This document shows, piece after piece, positions 33,240 through 44,184 of a stretch of DNA of 64,000 bases. Origin of the DNA: Conchocele bisecta. Lineage: Eukaryota > Mollusca > Bivalvia > Lucinida > Thyasiridae. Each line of letters begins with the position of its first letter. Positions within the stretch are counted from its first letter, which is position 1. Made by a program: the position numbers and the translations under genes. Where the stretch lies: NCBI GenBank assembly GCA_029237695.1, contig CM055271.1, forward strand, positions 32,856,462 through 32,920,461. The letters run 5' to 3'. The notes under the pieces are model-generated. The model ran no database searches. It saw nothing but the letters and a program-made list of their open reading frames with translations, and had not been told where the DNA came from.

Positions 33240-34690
33240 CGTCACAATACATTTAGCTTATTGTAACTTCTTTTTCTTTACACGGATCTGCTTGATATTT
33301 CATACACACATTGCTCTCATAGTACTCTACCACCCAATGAAACATTCACAATCATCCTGCCCCCACCAAGCCCAGGGTCAAGGTCACATCTTTGGTGAGT
33401 TCGAAACATTGATGTCAATGCCTTATATGTTTTGTTTGCATCCACGAATCTGCTTAATATGTCACACATGTGTCGCTCCAATGGTTCTCTACTGCCCTGC
33501 AACAAACCAAGATCGTCCCGCCCCCGTTAAACAAAATGTCAAGGTCACATACTTGGCGTTTCCCAAACCTTAACGCTGGGGTAAATAACTTATAAGTTTG
33601 GTTTCCTCGCACGGATCTGCTTGATATTTCATACACACTTTGTCCTAATGCTCTCTACCATCCACTGACAAATTCACAATCATCCGGCCGACTCTAAGCC
33701 CAGGATGAAGGTCACATACTTGGTGAGTTTGAAACCCTGATGCTTGGGTCAATCCTTATATGTTTTGTTTGCATGCACGAATCTGCTTAATATGTCATAC
33801 ACGTGTCGTTCCAATGGTTCTCTACCGCCCTGCAACAAACCACGATCGCACCGCCCGCGTTAAACAGGGTCACATACCTTAACTTTCGGATAAATAACTT
33901 ATATGTTTGATTTCCTCCCACGGATCTCCTTGATATTTCAAACATACATGTACATTGCCCCAATGCCCTCTATCACCCACTGACAGTTTCACTATTGTCT
34001 CGCCCCCACTAAGCCCAGTGTCAAGGTCACATACTTGGTGAGTTCGAAACCTTGATGCTTGGATAAATGTCTTATATGTTTTGTTTGCATGCACAAATCT
34101 ACTTAATATGTCACACACAATCATGTCATTCCAATGGTTCTCAACCGCCCTGGAGCAAACCAATATCGTCCCGCCCCGTCAAACAGAAGGTCAAGGTTAC
34201 ATACTGGGCGCGTCCCAAACCTTAACGCTCGGGTAAATTTATATATTTTCGGTTTCTCCGCACGGATCTCTTGATATTTCATACACATATTGCCCTAATG
34301 CCCTCTAACACCCACTGCCAGATTCACAACCGCCACACCACCAAGAAACCCCAGGTCAAGGTCATATACTTGGTGCGTGCGAAACCTTGACGCTTGGGGT
34401 CAATGAATCTAAGTTTTGTTTCCTTTCACCAATCTACTCCATATTTCACCAACATATTTGCTTCAATCATCCTCTACTGCAGTGTAACACAGTAACACAT
34501 TCACAATTGTTCCCCCCCCCACTCTCCCCCTCCCCACGGAATGACCCAAATGTCCAGGTCAAACACGTAGTTCTTTCAAAACCTTAACGCTCGGGTATAT
34601 GTCTTACAATTTCCGTTTTGCTGAACAGATATGCTTGTTGCATGCTCCAATGGTCCTCTGTCGTCGTGTGACAAGTCTAAGTTCAAATTC
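33240..34690 (+). repeat. Diverged tandem-core array, about 165-bp units
   Basis: Eight to nine diverged units contain CGGATCTGCTTGATATTTCA or CGAATCTGCTTAATATGTCA, TCCAATGGTTCTCTACCGCC and GGTCAAGGTCACATAC. Alternate units differ, suggesting an older two-unit higher-order repeat. Neither terminal hairpin is preserved. It is a relative of the 166-bp family. Confidence 0.7.
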
Positions 34691-35195
34691 TGCCTATCAT
34701 TTCACGAGAAAAAGTCGTTTCACGATTTTGACATTTTTACAGCGGTCATCTTGGATTAGGCAATGACTCCAAATTGATCAATTTTATAATGCTTTCATGC
34801 AAATATCATCACTGTGATTGATAAACGCATACCCGTGATCGCATTCACTGGTTATGAATGAAAAAATTAATAACGGCCTGTCGACAACCGTCCATGTGGA
34901 GAGAACTGCCCCAAAATTACAACTTTCCTACCATCCGACACATACAAAATTATGTTCATTTGAAAATATATTGTAATTTATTTTGTTAGTATATCTTTGG
35001 TCAGTTGGTATTTAAAAAAATATTCCTGTTTTTAGCGATTTCCGTATTAAATTTTCTGTATTAAATTTGTACTTTTATCTCAAAAAATGTCACCCGGGAG
35101 ATCTGGTTTATTTTTTTATTTGAAAAGACGTACTTGGCAATATATTATCAAAAGTTTTATGTAATACAGTATCATTCAATAGTGTTTTTGCAATA
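34691..35195. other. Unassigned AT-rich spacer
   Basis: No exon, RNA or element boundary was recognised. Confidence 0.4.
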
Positions 35196-35200
35196 TTTTT

Positions 35201-35287
35201 GTCGCGCCCGCTTGCGGAAAGCGCGATATAGTCGACACTTTGGCGTACGTACGTACTTTAACCGGACACACGTACGTACGTACGTAC
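35201..35287 (+). mobile_element. 5' end of a GTCGCGCCCG-family element
   Basis: After TTTTT the hairpin GTCGCGCCCGCTTGCGG/AAAGCGCGA is followed by a run of GTACGTAC repeats. No core or 3' end follows, because the retroposon-like sequence begins at 35288. Confidence 0.65.
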
Positions 35288-35475
35288 GTGTGGGTGGTGG
35301 TCGGGCGAACGAGACGGCGTAAATTAACGGTAGGGGTTCCTCCTTATAGGAATCACGATTTGCCTGGTTTGGCCCTCAGGTACGTTCTTTGGCTCTTTTG
35401 TTACCTGGGAGTTGAATTGGGTTATTGCCGATTATAAAAGTAGTAAGATTATTACTGATCCTACTGCTTTTGGGT
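35288..35475 (+). mobile_element. SINE-like retroposon, 5' part
   Basis: It is very close to the start of 39219-39662 (GTGGGTGGTGGTC(T/G)GGCGAACG), including TATAAAAGTAGTAAGATTATT. It stops at TGCTTTTGGG, where other sequence begins. Confidence 0.65.
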
Positions 35476-35820
35476 TGTGTTGCAGAGACTTGCGGGTTGG
35501 CTGCATTTTTCACGTAACTGCCCTGGCCTACTCATCCACAAATGGAGCCACTACGATGATGAATGGACCACTGTGTTTCTATATATTGGATTGTATCTAT
35601 GAATTAGATAACTGTACAAATATTTACAGTTGTGGGTCGGTGTGTTTCGTCCTTCTACCTGCTATATGTGACTGTGACTGGAGAAATGGGGATTATTGGT
35701 TTTGTGACTAGTGTAGATCCAGATCAGCCTGTGCATCCGCAGTCTGATCAGGATTTACACTGTTTGTCATTCCATCCAGCGCCATTTCTGTAATATATCT
35801 ATAGATTAGATGACCGTATA

Positions 35821-36015
35821 AAGTGAAAGTGAAAGGGTTTAACGTCTCAGCAGCAGCTAAGGTCATATAGAGACGGGACCACAGTTTAAAGTCTCATCCG
35901 ACAGACCAGTGGGATGGAAATACTATTAAAGTATTTTTGATGCCCAAGACAAGGTTTGAACCCACAATCTCCGGATTGGAAGTCAGGTGTTCTAACCCCG
36001 AGGCCAAAATCCATC
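35821..36015 (-). mobile_element. tRNA-related SINE, antisense fragment
   Basis: GGTTTGAACCCACAATCTCC followed by GGATTGGAAGTCAGGTG and TTCTAACCCC looks like the inverse of a tRNA-derived head. The B-box-like GGTTCAAACC and an anticodon-arm-like segment lie on the - strand. The other end, GAAAGGGTTTAACGTCTCAG, resembles SINE tails or cores common in molluscs. Confidence 0.55.
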
Positions 36016-36027
36016 CCAGATGACCGT

Positions 36028-39000
36028 ATAAATGTTTTCAGTGGTGGGTCGCTGTATTCAATCACAAATGCCCCATTTCTCCAGTCACTCGGCCACAACT
36101 TGTGTGAATTATTTCAGTGGTGGGTCACTGTATTCAATCACAAATGCCCCATTTCTCCAGTCACTCGGCCACAACTTGTGTGAATTATTTCAGTGGTGGG
36201 TCTCTGTATTCAATCACAAATGCCCCATTTCTCCAGTCACTCGGCCACAACTTTTGTGAATTATTTCAGTGGTGGGTCGCTGTATTCAATCAAAAATGCC
36301 CCATTTCTCCAGTCACTCGGCCACAACTTGTGTGAATTATTTCAGTGGTGGGTCACTGTATTCAATCACAAATGTCCCATTTCTCCAGTCACTCGGCCAC
36401 AACTTGTGTGAATTATTTCAGTGGTGGGTCGCTGTATTCAATCACAAACCTCCCATTTCTCCAGTCACTCGGCCACAACTTGTGTGAATTATTTCAGTGC
36501 TGTGTCGCTGTATTCAATCACAAACGCCACATTTCTCCAGTCACTCGGACACAACTTGTGTGAATTATTTCAGTGGTGGGTCGCTGTATTCAATTACAAA
36601 CGCCCCATTTCTCCAGTCACTCGGACACAACTTGTGTGAATTATTTCAGTGGTGGGTCGCTGTATTCAATCACAAACACCCCATTTATCCAGTCACTCGG
36701 ACACAACTTGTGTGAATTATTTCAGTGGTGGGTCGCTGTACATATTCAATCACAAACGCCCCATTTCTCCAGTCACTCGACCACAACTTGTGTGAATTAT
36801 TTTAGTGCTGGGTCGCTGTATTCAATCACAAACCTCCCATTTCTCCAGTCACTCGGCCACAACTTGTGTGTATTATTTCAATGGTAGGTCGCTGTATTCA
36901 ATCACAAACGTCCCATTTCTCCAGTCACTCGGCCACAACTTGTGTGAATTATTTCAGTGCTGGGTCACTGTATTCAATCACAAACGCCCCATTTCTCCAG
37001 TCACTCAGCCACAACTTGTGTGAATTATTTCAGTGGTGGGTCGCTGTATTCAATCACAAACGTCCCATTTCTCCAGTCACTCGGCCACAACTTATGTGAA
37101 TTATTTTAGTGGTGGGTCGCTGTATTCAATCACAAACCTCCCATTTTTCCAGTCACTCGGCCACAACTTGTGCGAATTATTTCAGTGGTGGGTCGCTGTA
37201 TTCAATCACAAATGCCCCATTTCTCCAGTCATTCGGCCACAACTTGTGTGAATTATTTCAGTGGTGGGTCGCTGTTTTCAATCACAAACGCCCCATTTCT
37301 CCAGTCACTCGGCCACAACTTGTATGAATTATTTCAGTGGTGGATCGCTGCATTCAATCACAAACGCCCCATTTCTCCAGTCACTCGGCCACAACTTGTG
37401 TGAATTATTTCAGTGCTGGGTCGCAGTATTCAATCACAAACACCCCATTTAGCCAGTCACTCGGCCACAACTTGTGTGAATTATTTCAGTGGTGGGTCGC
37501 TGTATTCAATCACAAACCTCCCATTTCTCCAGTCACTCGGCCACAACTTTTGTGAATTATTTCAGTGGTGTGTCGCTATATTCAATCACAAACCTCCCAT
37601 TTCTCCAGTCACTCGGCCACAACTTGTGTGAATTATTTCAGTGCTGGGTCACTGTATTCAATCACAAACGCCCCATTTCTCCAGTCACTCGGCCACAACT
37701 TGTGTGAATTATTTCAGTGGTGGGTCGCCGTATTCAATCACAAATGTCCCATTTCTCCAGTCACTCGGCCACAACTTGTGTGAATTATTTCAGTGGTGTG
37801 TCGCTATATTCAATCACAAACCTCCCATTTCTCCAGTCACTCGGCCACAACTTGTGTGAATTATTTCAGTGGTGGGTTGCTGTTTTCAATCACAAACGCC
37901 CCATTTCTCCAGTCACTCGGCCACAACTTGTATGAATTATTTCAGTGGTGGGTCGCTGTATTCAATTACAAACGACCCATTTATCCAGTCACTTGGCCAC
38001 AACTTGTGTGAATTATTTCAGTGGTGGGTCGCTGTATTCAATCACAAACGCCCCATTTCTCCAATCCCTCGGCCACAACTTGTGTGAATTATTTTGTTGC
38101 TGGGTCGCAGTATTCAATCACAAACGCCCCATTTAGCCAGTCACTCGGCCACAACTTGTGTGAATTATTTCAGTGCTGGGTCGCTGTATTCAATCACAAA
38201 CTTCCCATTTCTCCAGTCACTCGGCCACAACTTGTGTGAATTATTTCAGTGGTGGGTCACTGTATTCAATCACAAACCTCTCATTTCTCCAGTCACTCGG
38301 CCACAACTTGTGTGAATTATTTCAGTGGTGGGTCGCTGTATTCAATCACAAACCTCCCATTTCTCCAGTCACTCGGCCATAACTTTTGTGAATTATTTCA
38401 GTGGTGTGTCGCTATATTCAATCACAAACCTCCCATTTCTCCAGTCACTCGGCCACAACTTGTGTGAATTATTTCAGTGGTGGGTCACTGTATTCAATCA
38501 CAAACGCCCTATTTCTCCAGTCACTCGGCCACAACTTGTGTGAATTATTTCAGTGCTGGGTCGGTGTATTAAATCACAAACGACCCATTTCTCCAGTCAC
38601 TCGGCCACAACTTGTGTGAATTATTTCAGTGCTGGGTTGCTGTATTCAATCACAAACGCCCCATTTCTCCAGTCACTCGGCCACAACTTGTGTGAATTAT
38701 TTCAGTGCTGTGTCGCTGTATTCAATCACAAACGCCCCATTTCTCCAGTCACTCGGCCACAACTTGTGTGAATTATTTCAGTGCTGTGTCGCTGTATTCA
38801 ATCACAAACGCCCCATTTCTCCAGTCACTCGGCCACAACTTGTGTGAATTATTTTCAGTGCTGGGTCGGTGTATTCAATCACAGGTGCCCTATTTCTCCA
38901 GACACTCGGCCACAACTTGTGTGAATTATTTCAGTGCTGGGTGGCTGTATTCAATCACAAATGCCCCATTTCTCCAGTCACTCGGCCACAACTTGTGTGA

Positions 39001-39218
39001 ATTATTTCAGTGCTGTGTCGGTGTATTCAATCACAAACGCCCCATTTCGCCAGTCACTCGGCCACAACTTGTGTGAATTATCTCAGTGCTGGGTCGCTGT
39101 ATTGAATCACAAACGCCCCATTTATCCAGTCACTCGGCCACAAATTATGTGATTTATTTCAGTGGTGGGTCGCTGTATTCAATCACAAACGCCCCATTTC
39201 TCCAGTCACTCGGCCACA
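36028..39218 (+). repeat. Tandem array 2: about 42 copies of a 76-bp unit containing a splice acceptor
   Basis: The unit is CCCCATTTCTCCAGTCACTC, GGCCACAACTTGTGTGAATT, ATTTCAGTGGTGGGTCGCTG, TATTCAATCACAAACG. The part GTGTGAATTATTTCAG followed by TGGTGGGTCG is the same as the acceptor and first exon bases of the SLC44A exon at 39695. Each copy therefore repeats a 3' splice site plus about 10 matching bases of exon. The unit length leaves remainder one on division by three, so the frames rotate and the short staggered ORFs are artefacts. Most units are over 90 percent identical by eye; the right part is slightly more diverged. Confidence 0.95.
39207..39218. repeat. 12-bp target duplication, left
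   Basis: CACTCGGCCACA is repeated at 39663-39674 on the other side of the inserted retroposon. It belongs to the last 76-bp unit. Confidence 0.85.
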
Positions 39219-39662
39219 GTGGGTGGTGGTCTGGCGAACGAGACGGCGTAAATTAACGGTATAGGTTCCTCCTTATAGGAATCACGATTTGCCTGGTTTG
39301 ACCCTTAGGTACGTTTTTATCTTTGGCTCTTTAGTTACCTGGGAGTTGAATTGGGTTATTGCCCATTATAAAAGTAGTAAGATTATTAACGATCCTACTG
39401 CTTTTGAGAGGGGCCAAGTGATTCTGGTGTGGCGAGGACCTGGCATCAGATCAGGATTATTCTGATTTCAGGGCTATATATATAGTTTTGTTATTGTAAA
39501 TATTCAGTTCTGATTTTGGGATTTTCCTCCCATTTGTGCATGTACTTGAACATGTACATGTACTTGTACAGGTAATATAAGGGATTTAGTACTAAACCCA
39601 TTGACCTGGCCTTAAATGACCTTAGCTGTTGATAGGCCGTTAAACCCCAACAAACAAACAAA
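39219..39662 (+). mobile_element. Complete SINE-like retroposon in the last unit of array 2
   Basis: This 444-bp insertion starts GTGGGTGGTGGTCTGGCG and ends GATAGGCCGTTAAACCCC, followed by CAACAAACAAACAAA. It is flanked by the 12-bp duplication CACTCGGCCACA. An A-rich AAAC tail plus a target duplication show retroposition. It separates the array from the final half-unit that forms the real exon acceptor. Confidence 0.85.
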
Positions 39663-39694
39663 CACTCGGCCACAACTTGTGTGAATTATTTCAG

Positions 39695-39833
39695 TGGTGG
39701 GTCGGTGTATACCGTCCTTCTTCTTGGACATAGCCGAAAAAGTGAGTCAGCTGAATTCCACTGATGGTGGGGTAGGACTGACCAACATGGATGGCACAGA
39801 GATCAATGGCAACAACATGGAGGAGGGCAGCTA
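39695..39833 (+). CDS. SLC44A exon 3 of window, end of extracellular loop
   Basis: The acceptor is GTGAATTATTTCAG and the donor is GTGAGT at 39834. The exon encodes VGRCIPSFFLDIAEKVSQLN, then STDGGVGLTNMDGTEI, then NGNNMEEGS. L-V-G-R-C-I-P, formed with the previous exon, matches the A-x-R-C-(F/L)-P motif of CTL proteins. NST is an N-glycosylation sequon, consistent with a luminal or extracellular position. It starts with two bases that finish a Leu codon and ends with TA that joins C at 44101 to give Tyr. The first 18 bases are shared with the 76-bp repeat unit. Confidence 0.9.
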
Positions 39834-39982
39834 GTGAGTCACCATTGTACTCTTCTTTTTCTTTTATTTGAAATTCAGTGCGTATTCATTTATTGAGCAA
39901 TAATATTGTTCAATAAATGTAAATCCATCAATTAAAATTTCCGGCCCCCAGGACAGCAGTTTGTTTTTCACTACTTGTTATC

Positions 39983-40950
39983 ATACCCCCGGCATACAGG
40001 GGGTATATACCGTCTGTTTCACGAAACCTGCCCAAATTCTTTTATGATAATATTAAATTTTATCAAAATATAAGAGTGATCCTTCTTTTTATTTCGTAAA
40101 ATTTTGTCCAATATTGATTTTATTGTGAAAAAACAATTTCCCCATTGGAATTTATTTTTCTAATTTCAGAAATAGTGGACCGATTTTCAAAATTTAACTT
40201 TTTGTTTTCTTTGTTAGATAATTTCATAGCTATCTAGCCAGGTTTCGGTGTCAATTTTTGTAATAAAATCAATATTTGACTAAATTTCACAAAATAAAAA
40301 GAAGGCTCATTCTTAAATTTTGATAAAATTTAATTTTATCAAAAAAATACTTGTTTTTGCATGGTTTATATGGCTGTAAAATTCGGGTAGGTTTTGTGAA
40401 ACAGACAGTAGTTTTCGTCATTCCGTCCGTTCGTCCGTCCGTTCGTCAGTCCATTGGTCTGTCCGTCCATCTCATGTGCGTTAAAGTCGGATTGACTTCA
40501 AACTTCATATATTTCCTTATCATCATCTATATTTTCATTCCATTTAAAAAAAAAGGTACATATTATGTTTTACGGCGGGGTGGGCAGCAGGCAGTCGGGC
40601 GGCGGACAGAAAAACTGCATAGTTTGTATACACTACTTCTCTGAAACCGTTCATTCAATCGATCTGAAACTACACACATGTCTACTACACATATTGAAGA
40701 TGTGCACCTTGGTGTTTTTATGCAGAAAAAATATAACCTTTCTAACATAGCCATTTTTCCTACATTTGTGTATACAATTCTATATAGGGTACAGAGTTTG
40801 TGTACACAACTCCTCTGAAACAGTTCCGTCATTTGATCTGAAATTATACACATGTATTCTACACATATTGAAGATGTGTACCTTGGTGTTTTTATGCCGA
40901 AAACATATATTTTAGCAAAAATATCACCTTTTTAGCTTAGCCATTTTTTC
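39983..40950 (+). mobile_element. Tandem-core element E7, 5' end and core
   Basis: The 5' hairpin CATACCCCCGGCATACAGGG, then GGTATATACC, is split by an inverted-repeat MITE at 40007-40411. GTCCGTTCGTCCGTCC microsatellite sequence follows. Two core units of about 205 bp (40600-40950) share CATATTGAAGATGTG(C/T)ACCT and TTGGTGTTTTTATGC. No 3' end was recognised before the next element. Confidence 0.55.
40007..40411. mobile_element. Inverted-repeat MITE, related to 1463-2029
   Basis: The ends are GTCTGTTTCACGAAACCTGCC and the inverse of GTCTGTTTCACAAAACCTACC. The interior has inverted AATATTGATTTTATTGTG / AATAAAATCAATATTTGAC blocks shared with the element at 1463. Confidence 0.75.
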
Positions 40951-40959
40951 TACATTTTT

Positions 40960-42179
40960 AGCTCGCCTGCACGAAGTGCAGAAGAGCTTATGGCATAACC
41001 CCGGCGTCGTCTGCGTCCACAAACTTAACGTTGGGGTAAATGACTTATAACTTCTGTTTCCTTTCATAGAACACCTTGTTATTTCATACATACATTCCTC
41101 AGATGACCCTCTATCATGCTGTAGCAAATCCATGACCAACCCACCCAACCCTTACCCCAAGGTCAAGGTCACAAACTTGGCACATTCATAAACTTAACGT
41201 TCAGTAAATGTCTTATAACTTCTGTTTCCTTTCATGGAACACCTTGTTATTTCATACATGCATTCCTCAGATGACCCTCTATCACGCTGTAGCAAATCTA
41301 TGACCCACCACCCAGCCTTTACCCCAAGGTCAAGGTCAGAAACTTGGCACATTCATAAACTTAACATTGGGTAAATGTCTTATAACTTCTGCTTCCTTTC
41401 ATGGAACACCTTGTTATTTGATAAATGCATTCCTCAGATGACCCTCTATCATGCTGTAGCAAATCCACAAGCCACCACCCAACCCTTACCCCAAGGTCAA
41501 GGTCACAAACTTAGCATGTTCATAAACTTTACATTGGGGTAAATGTTGTGTAAGGTCTGTTTCTTTACACTTTTAACGCTTTGATATTTCATACATGCAT
41601 TCATGTGATGATCCTCTATTGTGCTACAGCAAATCCATGACCCACCCCACCCCTTTCCCCAAGATCAACATCATAAACTTAACGTTGGAGTAAATGTCTT
41701 TTTATAACTTCTGTTTCTTTACAGGGAAGACCTTCATATTTCATACATGCATTCATCTGATGATACTCTACATGTATTGTGCTACAGCAAATCCATGACC
41801 CACCCCCCCACCCCTTTCGCCAAGGCCAAGGTCACAAACTTAGCACATTTATACATGCATTCCTCATGTGAATAGCTATCATGCTGTAGAAAATCACCAA
41901 CTTAGTGTGTTTATAAACTTAACGCTGGGTTAAATTTTGTTTTACTTCTCTTTTCAGGGAGCGCATTGATATTTCATACATGCATTCATCTTAATATGCT
42001 ATATCATGCTATATCACATCCACAACCCACCTTCCACCACTGACCTCAATGTCAAGGTCCACCGCACACCCCTTATCCCAAGGTCAAGTTATATAATATT
42101 CATGTTTTTTATACAACTGTGACAAGTTTGAATGAAGGCTGCCAACAGGCGAGCTTCGTTGTCTTCTGACAACTCTTGT
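40960..42179 (+). mobile_element. Tandem-core element of the E2 family, uninterrupted
   Basis: The 5' end AGCTCGCCTGCACGAAGTGC and 3' end CAGGCGAGCTTCG, then GACAACTCTTGT, match E2 at 11709-18120. About six and a half 167-bp units lie between, with CCCCAAGGTCAAGGTCACAA. The copy shows the size (1.2 kb) expected without nested insertions. Confidence 0.85.
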
Positions 42180-42181
42180 TT

Positions 42182-43394
42182 GATGTGCAATGATCATACT
42201 TTATAATCTGTCGAAAATATGTTTTCGGGTGACGCATTTATTAGTATAAATAAGTAAAAAATATCATGCCTAATTTGCATATGAAAATAGCCTGATTATA
42301 GTAACAACCGCGCGTCACTATCAGTAAAATAAATATTACCGAATGATTATATATGTATAGCAGTGCCACTCGTAAGCTTTAGAACTTGTGGAATAGTGAC
42401 ACAATTATTAGAGTTGGGTATCGCCGGAAAAAACTTATCGCGATACGTATCATGATAGTCGGGACGTATCACGATACGTATCACGATAGCATCGCGGATT
42501 ACTCTGATAACCAGTTACACTGCTTTTGTACTGTGCAGCCAAAGTTGTGTACCATACATAGTTGTTGTGTGGTGTTTAACACTGTTTATAATTAGTTGTA
42601 TGCATGTTCTACTCGTTTTTCCTTAATACAAAATAGATCAATTAGTTATATTGCATAATTAATTGGCCTCCAGACGGTTTTCAAATAATAAAAAAATGCC
42701 CGTGGACAGAAAGAGGTGGGGCTGTGGTGAGGGGGTGGAGGGTGCTTGGGTAGGGAGGATTGAAAGTCTAGTGTCTCAAAAAAAGATCGCTAAATACACA
42801 ATACTCAATAATAATGATGCAGCTCAATTTGATTGATAATAACGTTGTGATTTGGAGTTGAATTTTTTTTATTATTATGTTTTTTATTGAATTGTTGAAC
42901 ATATATTTAAAATGAATCTACAAGGACGCACAAACACACAGAGGTATCATTAAACAACAATTTTGCACTTTAATTTTACACCAAAAATGGCCAGTTCTAC
43001 TGTAACGCTGCCTTTTTCGATGTGGAAGTGAAAAAAAAATGGTCGCGAAAACCCATGACACGGCTCATGTTGCGAACTTCCGGTTTGATATGAGGTTAAT
43101 AAAAAAAATGCCATCAACTGCGCACAAGCCAAACGGTTCAATGAAGTGTTTTTTGTGCACATTAATGATTGTTAAAGAAACTGTCGATGTCCTAGGATGT
43201 CGAATCCAGAGGTTCCTATAAAAATCACTATCGATAGTTGGCAGTGTATCGCGATACATGTATCGTGAAGATATGTACCTCAATCTATCGATGCATCGAT
43301 ACTATCGGTCCACCACTAACAATTATACACTTACCGGTATCTAATTCCTATGCAGAACATTTTGTGCCTACTGAGTGGGCATGTACATGTACCT
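42182..43394 (-). mobile_element. R element copy 3, right half, with a hAT insertion
   Basis: The sequence from TGATGTGCAATGATCATAC to CCTACTGAGTGGGCATGTAC matches the corresponding half of R copy 2 (46846-47108). TTAA follows at 43395. The left half is missing; E2-family sequence lies there instead. A 910-bp hAT-type element interrupts it. Confidence 0.65.
42409..43318. mobile_element. 910-bp hAT-type non-autonomous element with 8-bp target duplication
   Basis: The ends TAGAGTTGGGTATCG and the inverse of TAGTGGTGGACCGATAG are imperfect inverted repeats. ACAATTAT is duplicated at 42401-42408 and 43319-43326. Eight-base duplications and TAG-x-G-x-TGG ends are characteristic of hAT elements. 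Both ends are rich in TATCGCGATACGTATC palindromes. No transposase was recognised. Confidence 0.8.
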
Positions 43395-43398
43395 TTAA

Positions 43399-43602
43399 CC
43401 CTTAGAATGCGGGAACGAAAATAATCGTCTGCTGACAATTCATAGTTTGTCTTTTCTCTCAGTAAAAACATGGTTTGGCAGTATTTTAGAATCATTTCCA
43501 ATGGAAATGATTCTAAAGTGCTGCCAAACCAAGTTTTTGATGAGAAAAATGGAAAAATAAAAAATATTCAGCAGACGACAAATTAATTCAGCATTGTAAG
43601 GG
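43399..43602. mobile_element. FB foldback MITE, copy 5
   Basis: It is flanked by TTAA at 43395-43398 and 43603-43606. The central TTTCCAATGGAAA hairpin is intact. It directly abuts the end of R copy 3, as copy 3 abuts R copy 1. Confidence 0.8.
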
Positions 43603-43619
43603 TTAAGTACCCTATATCT

Positions 43620-43690
43620 CTATTGTGCCCACTGGGACCATCAAGTACCTCAGCGGGCACATTTCTGGACACGACCATCTAGTTTTTAAG
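43620..43690 (+). mobile_element. Orphan 3' end of a tandem-core element
   Basis: CAGCGGGCACATTTCTGG, then ACACGACCATCTAGTT, has the same layout as the other 3' ends. The matching 5' arm (TGTGCCCGC type) was not found in the window. Confidence 0.5.
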
Positions 43691-43730
43691 TTAAATAGAA
43701 ATTAAACAGATTTGTTAAGAGTTCAATATC

Positions 43731-43771
43731 ATTTTACTTGTGTGCCTATTTCAGCTACCTGGCCAAGTATT
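43731..43771 (+). repeat. Decayed copy of an SLC44A exon start and its acceptor
   Basis: TTTACTTGTGTGCCTATTTCAG followed by CTACCTGGCCAAGTA matches 44086-44115, the acceptor and first bases of the exon at 44101. The similarity then stops. It is a partial duplication about 350 bp upstream of the real exon. Confidence 0.7.
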
Positions 43772-44100
43772 TTTTATCATGTTTTACTGCGAACAAAATT
43801 AAATTAAAAATAAACACCAGACGACAAAATTTAAATCAACATTGTAAGAGTTAGCGTATTTATTCTAATAGTTGCCCCCTCTCTAATAGTAGCCCACCTC
43901 CATATTTGCGTTTTAAATATGTTATTTTCACATACAAAAGCCATTTAAAACTTTGTAACTTTGTTTTAAATGTCTTTTGCATGTGAAAATAACATACTTT
44001 GATCCTATTTTCCACGTTTTGATCCCCACAAATTGCATAGCCCCGGGGGCGTTTATTAGAATAAATACGGTAACTAACATTTTACTTGTGCCTATTTCAG

Positions 44101-44184
44101 CTTCCTAGCCAAGTTTTACCAGGTTAAGGAATACGGAGAGTTGATATTCAAAGATGTCGTCAACTCCTGGTGGCTCATACTGGC
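44101..44184 (+). CDS. SLC44A exon 4 of window, into membrane helix
   Basis: The acceptor is TGTGCCTATTTCAG and the donor is GTATGT. It encodes FLAKFYQVKEYGELIFKDVV, then NSWWLIL, with one base before and two after. The FKD-x-x-x-SWW-x-IL segment matches the IFED-x-x-x-SW(Y)W-I(I/L) motif that opens the second helix of CTL proteins. Phases fit both neighbours: TA+C on the left, GC+G on the right. Confidence 0.9.

Noticed and set aside
35821..36015. Functional tRNA gene
   Set aside because: Only B-box-like and anticodon-arm-like parts are visible on the - strand. The cloverleaf is incomplete and the context is that of a SINE.
36032..39152. A ladder of 72-residue open frames at 76-base steps
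   Set aside because: Each is the same out-of-phase reading of a 76-bp repeat. They overlap and have no independent support.
36028..39218. CRISPR-like repeat-spacer array
   Set aside because: The units are contiguous near-identical tandem copies without unique spacers, in an intron-containing animal sequence.
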